This document shows positions 50,799-60,600 of a stretch of 64,000 bases of DNA, piece by piece. Origin of the DNA: Streptomyces yatensis (GTDB lineage: Bacteria > Actinomycetota > Actinomycetes > Streptomycetales > Streptomycetaceae). The notes below the pieces were generated by a model that did not search any database, was not told where the DNA came from, and was given only the letters and a program-made list of their open reading frames with translations. Where the stretch lies: positions 1,426,001-1,490,000 of the forward strand of contig NZ_CP072941.1 of the NCBI RefSeq assembly GCF_018069625.1, in the 5' to 3' direction. The position numbers and the translations under genes were made by a program. Position 1 is the first letter of the stretch. Every line of letters begins with the position of its first letter.

Positions 50799-52631
50799 GT
50801 GACGACCATCGACGACACCCCCGCCGACTCGGCCCTCTCGTCCCTGCGCCGGGCGCGCGACCGGTTCCTCAGCGGACGGCCGCCGGGCGACGGGGTCCCC
50901 GAGGACCTCGCCGAAGCCTGGCGGCGGGCGCGGTTCTTCGGCGTACCGCGCGATCTGGTGGCCCCGCCCAGGGTCCGGCCGCCCGAGGACTCACCGCTGC
51001 TGGCCGCGGCGCGCCCCGCGCTGGACCGGGTGGCGCCCGCGCTGAGCGGTGAGATGGGGCTGGTGCTGGTCGACTCCCGCTGCCGCGCGCTGTGGTCGGG
51101 CGGCGGCCGTTACACCGGCACGGCCGCCGATGCGACCGGTCTCGATCTGTCGGAGAAGGCGGTCGGGCACAACAGCGCCGCGCTCGCGCTGCGCACGGGG
51201 CGCCGCGCCGAGGTCCACGGCCCGGAGCACTTCCTCGACCTGTGGCAGGAGGTGTCGGCGGTCAGCGTGCCGCTGTACGAGCCGACGGCGGGCCGCCCGG
51301 CCGGCACCATCACCGTGGTCGCCCCGCTGGGCGAGGGCCGCACCGGTCACCCGGGGGCGGCCATCGCCGAGGCCACCGCGCACGCGGTCGAGACGGAGCT
51401 GCTGGGCCGGGCGCGTCCGGCGGAGCGGGTGCTGCTCGACGCGTATCTGCGTGAGCGGGCCGACGGGGCGGCCGTGGTGGCACTCGACGGCAGCAGCCGC
51501 CTCGTCAGCCCGGAGGCCGCGCGGCTGCTGTCGCACGAGACGCTGGCGCGGCTGGAACGGCATGCCACGGCCCTCCTCAGGGACGCGGACGCCGGACCGG
51601 AGGGCGCGCCGTCCGGGACACCGGAGGAGGTCGCCGTACCGGGTGGCGCGCCGTCCGGGCCGCCCGAGGAGATCGCCGTACCGGACGGCGCCGGGCTCAC
51701 CGTGAGGATGACGCGCCTGGTGCACGGCGGCGAGGTCATCGGGGCCGTCGCCACGGTGTGCCCGGCGGCCCCGCGGGCTCGGGCGGCGGAGCGGCCGGGC
51801 CCCGACCGGCTCCCGGGGCTCGTGGGCACGTCCCCGCCCTGGCGGGTGGCCGTCTCCCGGGCCACGGAGCTGGCGCGGGCCGCGGAGCCGCTGCTGCTGA
51901 TCGGCGAGGCGGGCGTGGGCAAGACCGCGCTGGCCCGCGCCCTGCTCGGCCACCGGGGCACGGCCGCACCGCGTCTGGTGGACGCCGCCGAACAGGTGGC
52001 CGGTGAGGTCCCGCGCTGGTGTCGCACGCTCGCGGAGGCGGACGGCGACGCGCCGCCGCTGCTCCTGCGCCACGCCGAGCGGCTGGGCCAGTCCGATGTG
52101 GCCGCGCTGCTCTCGCTGCTGGAGGAGCGGCCCGCGGTGCCGTTGGTGGCGACGCATACCCCGGGTGCGCCGACCGGTCCGTGTCTGAGCCGGCTGCTGG
52201 ACATCCTCTCGGCCCGGTCGGTGACGCTGCCGCCGCTGCGCGAGCGCGTCGAGGACATCCCGGCGCTGCTGACGGGCCTCGCCCGGCGCCCCTCCCCCGG
52301 ACGTCCCCCGCTGACCTGGAGCCTGGACGCGCGCCGTGCGCTGGAGCAGCACACCTGGCCGGGCAATGTCGCCGAACTCGCCCATGTCGTACGGGAGGTG
52401 GCCGAGCGCCGCCGCGCCACCGGGCCGGTGCGGCGCGAGGAGCTGCCGTACGGACTGCGGGTGCCACCGGCCACCCGCCGGCTGAGTGGCATGGAACGGG
52501 CGGAGCGCACGGCGATCCTGGAGGCGCTGCGCCGCCACGGGGACAACAAGGTGCGGGCCGCCGAGTCCCTGGGCATCGGCCGGGCCACGCTGTACCGGAA
52601 GTTGCGGGCGTACGGAATGGACCAGGCGTAG
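50799..52631 (+). CDS. GAF-AAA+-Fis regulator lacking sigma-54 interaction motif
   Basis: 610 residues from the GTG at 50799 (GAGGGG upstream). The N-terminal GAF-like sensor includes GLDLSEKAVGHNSAALAL as in AcoR/MimR proteins. A reduced AAA+ domain follows with Walker A GEAGVGKTAL near residue 368, but no GAFTGA loop and no standard Walker B (PLLLRHAERLG stands there). The Fis HTH at the end reads EALRRHGDNKVRAAESLGIGRATLYRKLRAYG. Streptomyces has no sigma-54, so it must act by another route. Likely controls the divergent monooxygenase. Confidence 0.85.
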   Translation: MTTIDDTPADSALSSLRRARDRFLSGRPPGDGVPEDLAEAWRRARFFGVPRDLVAPPRVRPPEDSPLLAAARPALDRVAPALSGEMGLVLVDSRCRALWSGGGRYTGTAADATGLDLSEKAVGHNSAALALRTGRRAEVHGPEHFLDLWQEVSAVSVPLYEPTAGRPAGTITVVAPLGEGRTGHPGAAIAEATAHAVETELLGRARPAERVLLDAYLRERADGAAVVALDGSSRLVSPEAARLLSHETLARLERHATALLRDADAGPEGAPSGTPEEVAVPGGAPSGPPEEIAVPDGAGLTVRMTRLVHGGEVIGAVATVCPAAPRARAAERPGPDRLPGLVGTSPPWRVAVSRATELARAAEPLLLIGEAGVGKTALARALLGHRGTAAPRLVDAAEQVAGEVPRWCRTLAEADGDAPPLLLRHAERLGQSDVAALLSLLEERPAVPLVATHTPGAPTGPCLSRLLDILSARSVTLPPLRERVEDIPALLTGLARRPSPGRPPLTWSLDARRALEQHTWPGNVAELAHVVREVAERRRATGPVRREELPYGLRVPPATRRLSGMERAERTAILEALRRHGDNKVRAAESLGIGRATLYRKLRAYGMDQA

Positions 52632-52670
52632 GGGAATGGGCCAGGCGTAGGGGAATGGACCAGGCGTAGG
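52614..52670. repeat. three tandem 19-bp repeats spanning a stop codon
   Basis: GGAATGGACCAGGCGTAGG at 52614-52632, 52633-52651 (one mismatch) and 52652-52670. The first copy includes the last codons (MDQA) and the stop of the regulator gene. Confidence 0.9.
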
Positions 52671-52736
52671 GGCGGAATCAGTCACCAGGGGGGCCGGTCA
52701 CAGGGGAGCCGGTCATCGGTCGCGGAGGGGGCAACG

Positions 52737-53294
52737 GTGACGCGAGACAACAGCGCCGAGGGCGATGCGGTCACGGGCAGGCTGCTGATTCTGGAGTACG
52801 AACAGGTGAAGGAGGAGCAACGGGCCCGGATAGGGTTCCGCGACAATCTGCTCTACGCGACCCTCGCCGCGATGGCGGCCATCATCACCTTCTCCCTCCA
52901 GAGCCATGGACGTCCGGAGCTGCTGTTGCTGCTGCCCCCGGCGTCGGCCCTGCTGGGCTGGGCGTATCTGGTCAACGACGAGAAGATATCGGCCATCGGG
53001 CGGTATGTCCGGGAGGATCTGGGGCCCCGGCTGGCGGCGCTCGTCCCGGGCCGGCCTCCGGTGTTCGGCTGGGAGCGGGCCCATCGCGACGACGGCCGCC
53101 GGATCTCCCGCAAGCGGCTGCAACTGGCAGCCGATCTGCTGCTTTTCACGGTGGCGCCGATAGCCGCCCTCGTCGTGTACTGGGCCTCGGAGCCGGTGCG
53201 GGCGGTACTGCTCGTGGTGTCGGTGGCGGAGGTGGCGCTGATCACCGTCCTGGGGGTGCAGATCGTGCTGTACGCGGATCTGCACCGGCCCTGA
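52737..53294 (+). CDS. four-TM membrane protein, unknown function
   Basis: 185 residues, GTG with GGAGGGGG upstream. Soluble start (LLILEYEQVKEEQRARIGFRD) then two TM pairs: NLLYATLAAMAAIITFSL and LLLLLPPASALLGWAYLV, and LLLFTVAPIAALVVYWA and VLLVVSVAEVALITVLGVQI, separated by a basic cytosolic loop. It lies 66 bp upstream of the nucleosidase gene and probably in the same transcript, so it may be the membrane component of the conflict locus. No family name is certain. Confidence 0.68.
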   Translation: MTRDNSAEGDAVTGRLLILEYEQVKEEQRARIGFRDNLLYATLAAMAAIITFSLQSHGRPELLLLLPPASALLGWAYLVNDEKISAIGRYVREDLGPRLAALVPGRPPVFGWERAHRDDGRRISRKRLQLAADLLLFTVAPIAALVVYWASEPVRAVLLVVSVAEVALITVLGVQIVLYADLHRP

Positions 53295-53360
53295 CCCATG
53301 AGAACCATAGGGTGCGTCGCATCCGTAAGGTGTCGGCGAAGGCTGTCCTAGGGGGGATCC

Positions 53361-54581
53361 ATGGGCGCTGAGGGCAAGGGCGGGACGGCGCGGGCCGATG
53401 TGGTGGTCCTGACCGCGCTGGAGGTCGAGTACCGGGCGGTCCGGGCCCATCTGGAGGATCCGCGCCCGGTCGAGGCGGAGCGGGGCGCGCTGTTCGAGCT
53501 GGGCGTGTTCCGCGCCGGATCCGGCGAGCGGACGGTCGCCATCCATATGACGGGTCCGGGGAATCCGGGCGCCGCGGCCTCGGTCGAGCGGGCCGCGTCG
53601 CTGTTCGCGCCCCGGGCGGTGCTGTTCGTGGGGGTCGCGGGCGGCGTCAAGGACGCCGCGCTGGGCGATGTGGTGGCCGCCGACGCGGTGTACGACTACG
53701 AGACCGGTAAGGACACCGAGTCGGGGTTCCGGCCCCGGCAGAAGACCTATCACTCCGCCTACGGCCTGGTGCAGCTGGCCCGGCTGGTGGCGGCGGGCGA
53801 CACGTGGCAGGGGCGGATCCGCCCGGGGGACGACGCGCCACGCCCCCGCGCCCATGTGAAGCCCCTCGCGGCGGGCGGCCGGGTGGTGGCACACCACCGC
53901 TCGGACGTCGGGCTCAGGCTCGCGGCCGGTGCGGGTGACGCGCTCGCGGTGGACATGGAGGGCTTCGGCTTTCTCGCGGGCGCGTATGTCAATCAGCAGT
54001 TGGACGCGCTGGTGATCCGCGGCATCTCGGATCTGCTCGGGGACAAGGGCGAGGCGCATGACGAGCGCTGGCAGCCGGTGGCCTCCCGGCACGCGGCCGC
54101 CTTCGCCTTCGAACTGATCGGCCGGATCCCGGGGGCGGCCAGCATCCCGGGAGCCCAGCCGCTCGCCACCGAAACGCGGTCCCTCGACACCGAGACGCGG
54201 TCCCTCGCGGCCGATATGCCGTCACCCGCCACCGGCACACGATCGGTCGCGGCCGAAACGCGGCCCGAGGCCCCCCGGCGGCGCCGGCTGACGATCCGTG
54301 ACCTCGGCGATCTCGCGGACACGCTGCTGGCCGTGTCCGGGATGACCTCCCCCGCCCGCTGGCAGCAGCTGCTCGACGAGCTGCCCACCGTGGGCACCGC
54401 GGTGGGCCGTCAGTCGGGGAGCCGCGCGGAGGCCCTGTCCCTGCTGCGCACCTGCGAGGCGCGGCGTGCGATGGGCGAGCTGGCGGAGGTGGTCGCGGTG
54501 CTCGCCCCGGACGATCCGGCGGCCGCCGAACTCGCCCGGCGCATCGAGGAGCTCGGTTGGGGAAGTCCTCCCGGACAGTGA
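53361..54581 (+). CDS. nucleoside phosphorylase/nucleosidase-fold protein with C-terminal EAD-like domain
   Basis: 406 residues. Residues about 12-255 are a PNP/MTA-SAH nucleosidase fold: VVVLTALEVEYRAVRAHL, AVLFVGVAGGVKDAALGDVV, VDMEGFGFL and VIRGISDLL with the catalytic Asp. A Thr/Arg/Ala linker with degenerate repeats (TETRSL) leads to a helical domain at about 312-400 (LGDLADTLLAVSGMTSPARW ... ELAEVVAVLAPDDPAAAEL) resembling effector-associated domain 2. In conflict systems such nucleosidases are toxic NAD/nucleotide-degrading effectors recruited through EADs. Confidence 0.78.
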   Translation: MGAEGKGGTARADVVVLTALEVEYRAVRAHLEDPRPVEAERGALFELGVFRAGSGERTVAIHMTGPGNPGAAASVERAASLFAPRAVLFVGVAGGVKDAALGDVVAADAVYDYETGKDTESGFRPRQKTYHSAYGLVQLARLVAAGDTWQGRIRPGDDAPRPRAHVKPLAAGGRVVAHHRSDVGLRLAAGAGDALAVDMEGFGFLAGAYVNQQLDALVIRGISDLLGDKGEAHDERWQPVASRHAAAFAFELIGRIPGAASIPGAQPLATETRSLDTETRSLAADMPSPATGTRSVAAETRPEAPRRRRLTIRDLGDLADTLLAVSGMTSPARWQQLLDELPTVGTAVGRQSGSRAEALSLLRTCEARRAMGELAEVVAVLAPDDPAAAELARRIEELGWGSPPGQ

Positions 54582-54962
54582 CCCTCCTCACCCTCCCGGC
54601 CCGGCGGGTGGCGTGCACCGGGCCGCCCGCCCGCGCGGCCCGCACGTTCCCCGGGCCACGGCGGAGGGGCGTCCCGCACGCCGGGGCGCCGGAATCGTCC
54701 AGGTGGCCCCCGGGGAGGACCGCCCTCCGCCTCACGCGCAGCTGCTCCCCCGGTCCACCACCGGGACGTGTCCCGCCACGGCGGGGCCCGCCGGGGGCGG
54801 GGACGGTGCCGTGGACATACTCACCCAGGGGGTGTCAGGCGGAACTTGCGGGGAAAACAAGTTGTCCCGGAGTCCGAGCGATTGGTGCCCGTGTGTGGCA
54901 AGGTCTCCGGCGGGATCATCGGCGGCGGGGACCGGTGATGCGGCCTCGGGGGAGGGCACGGC
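54582..54962. promoter_or_regulatory. 380-bp gap before the VMAP operon, with a dyad
   Basis: No gene is supported. AACTTG (54843-54848) and CAAGTT (54858-54863) form an inverted repeat with 9-bp spacing about 100 bp upstream of the VMAP start; it may be a promoter-proximal operator. The rest is GC-rich without a recognised motif. Confidence 0.4.
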
Positions 54963-56462
54963 ATGGCGGCCATGGGGGAAGGTGGCCTGAAATCGGTTGG
55001 CAATCTCGTCACGGCGTTGAAGGAGTTCCGCTGTCTGACGGATCCGGATCTGCGCACGCTGTGTCTGGATCTGGTCGCCATGGAGCTGGAGATGACCAGC
55101 GTTCCCGTGCGCGTCCACCGGGTGACCGACTACTTCCTGGTGGAGCTGGCCCGCGAATGCCTGGAAAACGTGCGGATCATGCACGCGCTACGCGCGTCCC
55201 TCGCGGTGATGGCGGCGGCCGACGAGGACGCCATGATGCGGCTCGACTCGGTCATGGAGCAGATGACGGCCCGTCCGGCACTGCCCGAGACCGCCGCCGC
55301 GAAGCTGCGGTCGCTGCTGGAGGAGCTGGAGATCGAGCAGTTGGGCCAGTTGTGCCGTGCGGCGGCGGGCCCGCTCCAGGACATCCCCGTGGTCACGAGC
55401 CCCTGGCACGCCTTCGAGGTGCTGAGCCGGATGAACGCGCAGCCGGGCGGGCTGCCGCCGGGGCTCGCCCTCGTGGAGTACCTCGCGGCGGCCGCGCGTC
55501 CGCTGGAGCGGGCCGACGCGCTGCGCGAATGGGCCGATGATCAGGCCCGGGAGCTGGGTCTGACACCACAGCTGCGGTCGCTGCGGCAGCAGGTGGGGCA
55601 TGCCGCCCCGGCCGGGCCGGTGGACGCCTATCTGGTGATCCGGCTGCTGCCGCAGGAGGAGGCCGGGTGCTACGAGCTCTCGTCCTGGCACCAGTACGAC
55701 CCGACCGGCTGGCATCCGGCCCGCGGCCCGATCACCCAGGTCACCTCGGAGACCGCGGAACGGGCGGTCCAGACGCTGGTGTACGAGGCCGCCGAGGAGT
55801 GGGACGACGCGGGGGCGATCCATATCGAGTTCATGCTCGACACGGATGACCTGAATCTGCCGGTCCACCGCTGGCGTCTGGAACTCGACAGCGAGTCACC
55901 CATCCCGCTGTACATGGGGGGCTATCCGGTGGTCGTACGGAGCCTGGAGCGAAGCCGGACCAAGCGCTGGCACCGCGACTGGAAGCAGCGCTGGAACGTC
56001 TTCGACCAGCAGCCCGAGCGCGCCAAGCAGCTCGTCGTGGACGGCGAGGACCCGGACAGCCCGCGCTCCGGCGACACCACCGCCCTGCTCGCCCGGCTCA
56101 AGGCCGACCCCCAGGTGGTCGCCCTGATCCTGAGCTCGCCCCCCGGGGCCACCCCCGAGGGGAACTCGGAGGTGCTGACCGCCTGGCGGGCCGGGATCCC
56201 GGTGGTCGCCTGGGACGGCCGGACGCCCCGTGACCCCGGCTTCGTCCAGCAACTGAGACAAAAACAGGCCGAGCCAAGCGGGAACCTGGCACGGCTCCGT
56301 GAGGCCATGACAGAGTTACGTCTGGACGCCCATACGAACGGCTCCGCGGAGGGGGAGCATCACCTCGGGCAACATGTGGTGCTCGTTTGGGACGACCCAA
56401 CCCGACCGGTGGAACCTTTTGGGCGCATTTCGGGGCCGGACGACGGGGTAGGTGGTCGATGA
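54963..56462 (+). CDS. VMAP protein: EAD2-like domain plus VMAP C-terminal domain
   Basis: 499 residues; GGGGGAGGG precedes the ATG. Residues about 10-95 (LVTALKEFRCLTDPDLRTLC ... LARECLENVRIMHALRASL) resemble effector-associated domain 2. A helical middle region follows, then about 220-440 a VMAP-C-like domain: YLVIRLLPQEEAGCYELSSW, DDLNLPVHRWRLELD and PVVVRSLERSRTKRWHRDWK. In ternary systems the vWA-MoxR-associated protein links the ATPase switch to effectors. Its stop overlaps the MoxR start (ATGA). The EAD may pair with the one in the nucleosidase. Confidence 0.82.
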   Translation: MAAMGEGGLKSVGNLVTALKEFRCLTDPDLRTLCLDLVAMELEMTSVPVRVHRVTDYFLVELARECLENVRIMHALRASLAVMAAADEDAMMRLDSVMEQMTARPALPETAAAKLRSLLEELEIEQLGQLCRAAAGPLQDIPVVTSPWHAFEVLSRMNAQPGGLPPGLALVEYLAAAARPLERADALREWADDQARELGLTPQLRSLRQQVGHAAPAGPVDAYLVIRLLPQEEAGCYELSSWHQYDPTGWHPARGPITQVTSETAERAVQTLVYEAAEEWDDAGAIHIEFMLDTDDLNLPVHRWRLELDSESPIPLYMGGYPVVVRSLERSRTKRWHRDWKQRWNVFDQQPERAKQLVVDGEDPDSPRSGDTTALLARLKADPQVVALILSSPPGATPEGNSEVLTAWRAGIPVVAWDGRTPRDPGFVQQLRQKQAEPSGNLARLREAMTELRLDAHTNGSAEGEHHLGQHVVLVWDDPTRPVEPFGRISGPDDGVGGR

Positions 56463-57640
56463 ACGACGGAGAGCCTGCGCGGCGCCACAACGGACGGGTC
56501 CACCAGGACTCGGGTTCCGCCTCCGGTGCCCTGCCGTCCGGGATACCGCGCCCCTGGTGGATCTACCAGGGAACCGGGCGCCCGCTCCACGACGTAAGCC
56601 TGGAGGAGATCCTTCCGCCGCCGCCCCCGTGGCGCACCTTCGGCGGGGTCTCGGCCTGTCCGCCCGACGGCGACGCCCGGCCCGGCGCGTTATCGGACCG
56701 GGACGACACCCCGACCGAGCCCCCGGCGCCGCCGGAGGACGAGCAGGACACCGCCCGGCGGCTGGGCGCGGCACCCCTCGGCGTGCGCTCCGACCCCGAG
56801 GAGGCCGATCTCGTCAACGCGGCGCTGATCCTCAGGCGCCCCCTTCTGGTGACGGGCCGCCCGGGCACCGGCAAGTCGACGCTGGCGTACCGCATCAGCC
56901 GGGAGCTGGGCCTGGGCCGGGTGCTGCGCTGGCCGATCACGACGCGATCGACCCTGCGGGCCGGGCTTTACGGCTACGATGCCGTCGGCCGTGTGCACGC
57001 CGCCGCGGCCGGACAGGCGTCGGAGGGGGACCCGCACGAACCCGGACCGGAGGACATCGGCGACTTCCTCCAACTCGGCCCGCTGGGCACGGCGATGCTC
57101 CCGCACCGTCTGCCGCGCGTCCTGCTCATCGACGAATTCGACAAGAGCGATATCGATCTGCCCAATGATCTGCTCGACATCTTCGAGGCCGGCGAGTACT
57201 CCATTCCCGAGCTGGTGCGCATCCGCCGACGCCGCCCGGCCGTATCGGTCCTCACCGACGATCCGGAGCGCAGTACCGTCATCGCCTCGGGCCGGGTGCG
57301 CTGCAGCGCCTTCCCCGTGGTCATCATCACCAGCAACGGCGAACGGGATTTCCCGCCCGCGTTCCTGCGGCGCTGTCTCCAGCTCCGGCTGCCCGACCCG
57401 GACGCGGACCGGCTCGCCGCGATCGTGGCCGCGCATCTGGGACGGGCCGACGATCCACGCGCGCGGGAGCTGATCCAGATGTTCCTCGAGCGCAGTGAGC
57501 GCGAAGGCGGCCTCGCCGCCGACCAGTTGCTCAACGCGGTGTATCTGGTGACGGCCCAGGCACATGTACCGGGGCCCGAGTGGGAGGAGCTACTGCAGGC
57601 CGTCTGGCACCGGCTGGACAGTGCAGCGGGCTCGACATGA
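56459..57640 (+). CDS. MoxR-family AAA+ ATPase
   Basis: 393 residues. The first ~110 are Pro/Asp-rich and disordered. The AAA+ core has Walker A LLVTGRPGTGKSTLAYRI (~137), Walker B RVLLIDEFDKSDIDLPNDLL (~220), sensor 1 VVIITSNGERDFPPAF and the Arg finger FLRRCLQLRLP. MoxR ATPases act as chaperone-like switches with vWA proteins. Both ends overlap neighbours by ATGA, so VMAP, MoxR and the vWA-like/NB-ARC/TPR protein are co-translated as one unit. Confidence 0.9.
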   Translation: MNDGEPARRHNGRVHQDSGSASGALPSGIPRPWWIYQGTGRPLHDVSLEEILPPPPPWRTFGGVSACPPDGDARPGALSDRDDTPTEPPAPPEDEQDTARRLGAAPLGVRSDPEEADLVNAALILRRPLLVTGRPGTGKSTLAYRISRELGLGRVLRWPITTRSTLRAGLYGYDAVGRVHAAAAGQASEGDPHEPGPEDIGDFLQLGPLGTAMLPHRLPRVLLIDEFDKSDIDLPNDLLDIFEAGEYSIPELVRIRRRRPAVSVLTDDPERSTVIASGRVRCSAFPVVIITSNGERDFPPAFLRRCLQLRLPDPDADRLAAIVAAHLGRADDPRARELIQMFLERSEREGGLAADQLLNAVYLVTAQAHVPGPEWEELLQAVWHRLDSAAGST

Positions 57641-60600
57641 CACATGACCCAGGCGGCCGGTCCGCCGGGCCCGCCCCTCGGGACCTCGACTGGCGGCAGC
57701 TGGCCGACGCCCTGTGGCTGGCGGTCTGCAAGGCCGAGACGGACCCCGGCCCCGGACGGCCGGACCCGGGCCCCCTCCCGGGTTCACCGGAGGCGGATGT
57801 CCCGCCGCCCGGTGACGAGCCGTCCGACGAGCCGCGGCAGGACCGCGAGGGGGAGCGCCCCGCGTCCGAGCCCGAGGCCGGGCCCGCGGTCGCGGAGCCG
57901 CTGCTCCCCGCGGAGCTGGTCGGCGTCCCCGCACCGCCCGGTGAGGCGGAGCCGGTGACCGTCGCGGAAGCCTTCGTGCCCGCGCGCCGGGCGTCCGTCT
58001 CCGAGCCGCCGCTGCCCGAGCGCGCCCTGTCCCGGGCGCTGCGGCCGCTCAAGCGCACGTCGCCCTCGCTGGTCGAGATGGAGATCGACGAGGAGGCCAC
58101 GGCCGAGTGCGCGGCGCGCGAGGGGCTGTGGGTGCCCGCCTGTGTGCCGGTGCGCGAGCGCTGGATGGACGCCGTGCTGGTGGTGGACTGCGGCAGTTCG
58201 ATGGTGGTGTGGCGGCGGACCGCCGAGCATCTGGTCACCGTGCTGCGGCGCACCGGCGCCTTCCGGGATGTGCGGGTGCACCGGCTGAACACCGACCATC
58301 CGTTACCCGAGGACCGGTCGCCGGTTGAGGGGATGCCGCCGCGCGGCAGGCGGACGGTGCTGGTGCTGACCGACGGCATCGGCGCGGCCTGGGCCGATGA
58401 CAGCGCCCAGCGCGCGCTGGCCCACTGGGCGCGGCACGCCTCGGTCGCCGTGCTGCATGTCTTACACCAGGGCCGCTGGCACCACACCGGGGTAGCGCCG
58501 GAGCGGGTGCGGGTGCGGGTCCCCGAACCGGGCGCCCCCAATGGCACCTGGCGGCGGGCGGACGGCGGTTCCTGGCCGGGCGGCGCACCACCGGTCCCGG
58601 TGCTGGAGCTGGACGCGCGGTGGATGGCCAACTGGGCGCGGCTGGTGGCCCGCCCGTCGGCGCGCGGCGAGGACACGATGGCGCTGCTGCCCGGGGCGCC
58701 GGCCGAGCGCTGGGAGCCCGAGCCCGAACCGAGCGCCTGGGACCGCGTCTTCCGGTTCCGCGCCACCGCCTCGCCGAGCGCCTTCCGGCTGGCGTCCCGG
58801 CTGGCCGCCGCGCCGTTGAACATTCCCGTGATGGAGTTCGTGCAGGGGATCCACCAGCCGGAGGGCAGCCCGGGCGACCTGGCCGAGGTCCTGCTGGGCG
58901 GGCTGCTGCGCAAGGTGGGGACCGCCGACCCGCTGGACGAGACGGGCATCGGCTACGAGTTCCACGACGGGGTGCGGGAACTTCTGCTGTCCGCCGGGAT
59001 GCGGGACGAGTCGCTCTATATTCTCGGCAGCGTCCTCGATCGGCTCGGCCGCCGCTGGAAGCCGCTGCTGATGCTCCGCGATCTGCTCAACCACCCCTCC
59101 GGGTCGGTGCGCGACCTACCCAGCACGGAGCGCCTGCTTCCGTACATCCGCCTTCAGGAGCAGGTCTACCAAGCGCTTTCCGGTCCGTACCTGGAGGGCG
59201 CGCGCTCCTTTCGCGCCCTGGTCCTGGCCCATCAGGCGCTCGCCCGCTCGGGGGAAAGCCGACCCGATCCAGTTGAAGACGCATTTCGCAGGGGAAAATA
59301 TGTGGACTCTGAGACGGTTGACATGACGTACTCCACGACTCCCCGACCTGATCCGCGACCCGAGGCCGACGATTCACCATCCCCGCCGGCGCACGGCACG
59401 CCGGACCCGGCGGCGGAGCATCTGAGAGGAACATTCGTGTCCGTGACCGCTGCCCGGTCCCTGCCCGCCGTGGAGGAGCGCCAGGCCGGGGAACCGCCGC
59501 CCATTTGGGGAAATGTACCGCCCCGGAACAACAACTTCACCGGACGGCAGACGTTGCTCGACACTCTCCACGAGCGGCTGAGGAGCGAGGGCACCGCCGC
59601 CGTGCTGCCGGAGGCCCTGCACGGGCTGGGCGGGGTGGGCAAGTCACAGATCGCGCTGGAGTACGTCCATCAGCACGCGGCCGACTACGACGCGGTGTGG
59701 TGGGTCCCGGCGGAGCGCCCCGAGCAGATCCGCCAGGCGCTGGTGCAACTCGCCGACCGGCTCGGACTGCGCGCGGGCATGGAGGCCAACACGGCCGTGC
59801 CGAGCGTTCTCGACGCGCTCCGCACCGGACGCCCCTGCCGCAACTGGCTGCTGGTCTTCGACAACGCCGAGGAACTGGAGACGGTGCGGCCGTTCTTCCC
59901 CGCGGGCGGACCGGGCCGGATCCTGGTCACCTCGAGGAACGCGCAGTGGTCGCGCGCCGCCCGCACGGTCGAAGTGGACGTCTTCGAGCGGGAGGAGAGC
60001 ATCGAGCTGCTGCGCCGCCGGGGGCCGGAGCTGCCGCGCGATCAGGCGGACCGGGTCGCCGACGCCCTGGGGGACCTTCCGCTGGCCATCGAGCAGGCGG
60101 CGGCCTGGCTCACCGAAACGGGGATGCCGGTCGACGAATACCTTCAGGTGTTCGAGGACGAGCGGGCCGATGTCTCCACCCGCCGTAACGAGCTGCTGGC
60201 GGCGGGCGTTCCGGTGGACTACCCCGAACCGGTAGCCGCCGCCTGGAACATGTCGCTTCGCCGACTGGCCGAAACCCATCCCGGTGCGCTCCAACTCCTG
60301 CAGATGTGCTCGTTCTTCGCGCCCGAGCCGATCTCCCGGCGGCTCTTCTCCGGTGTGCGCGGGGTGTCCCTCTCCCCCGAGCTGTCCGAGGTGCTGCAGG
60401 ACCCCATCAAGCTCGGCCACGCGATCCGTGAGATCAACCGCTACGCCCTGATCAAAATCAATCACCGCAACAACACGATCGAAATGCACCGGCTGGTGCA
60501 GGCCGTGCTGATCGGCCAGATGTCCACGCAGCAGCAGGCGGATATGCGCCACAGCGCCCATGTGCTGCTGGCCTTCGGCGACCCCAACGACGTGACTCCC

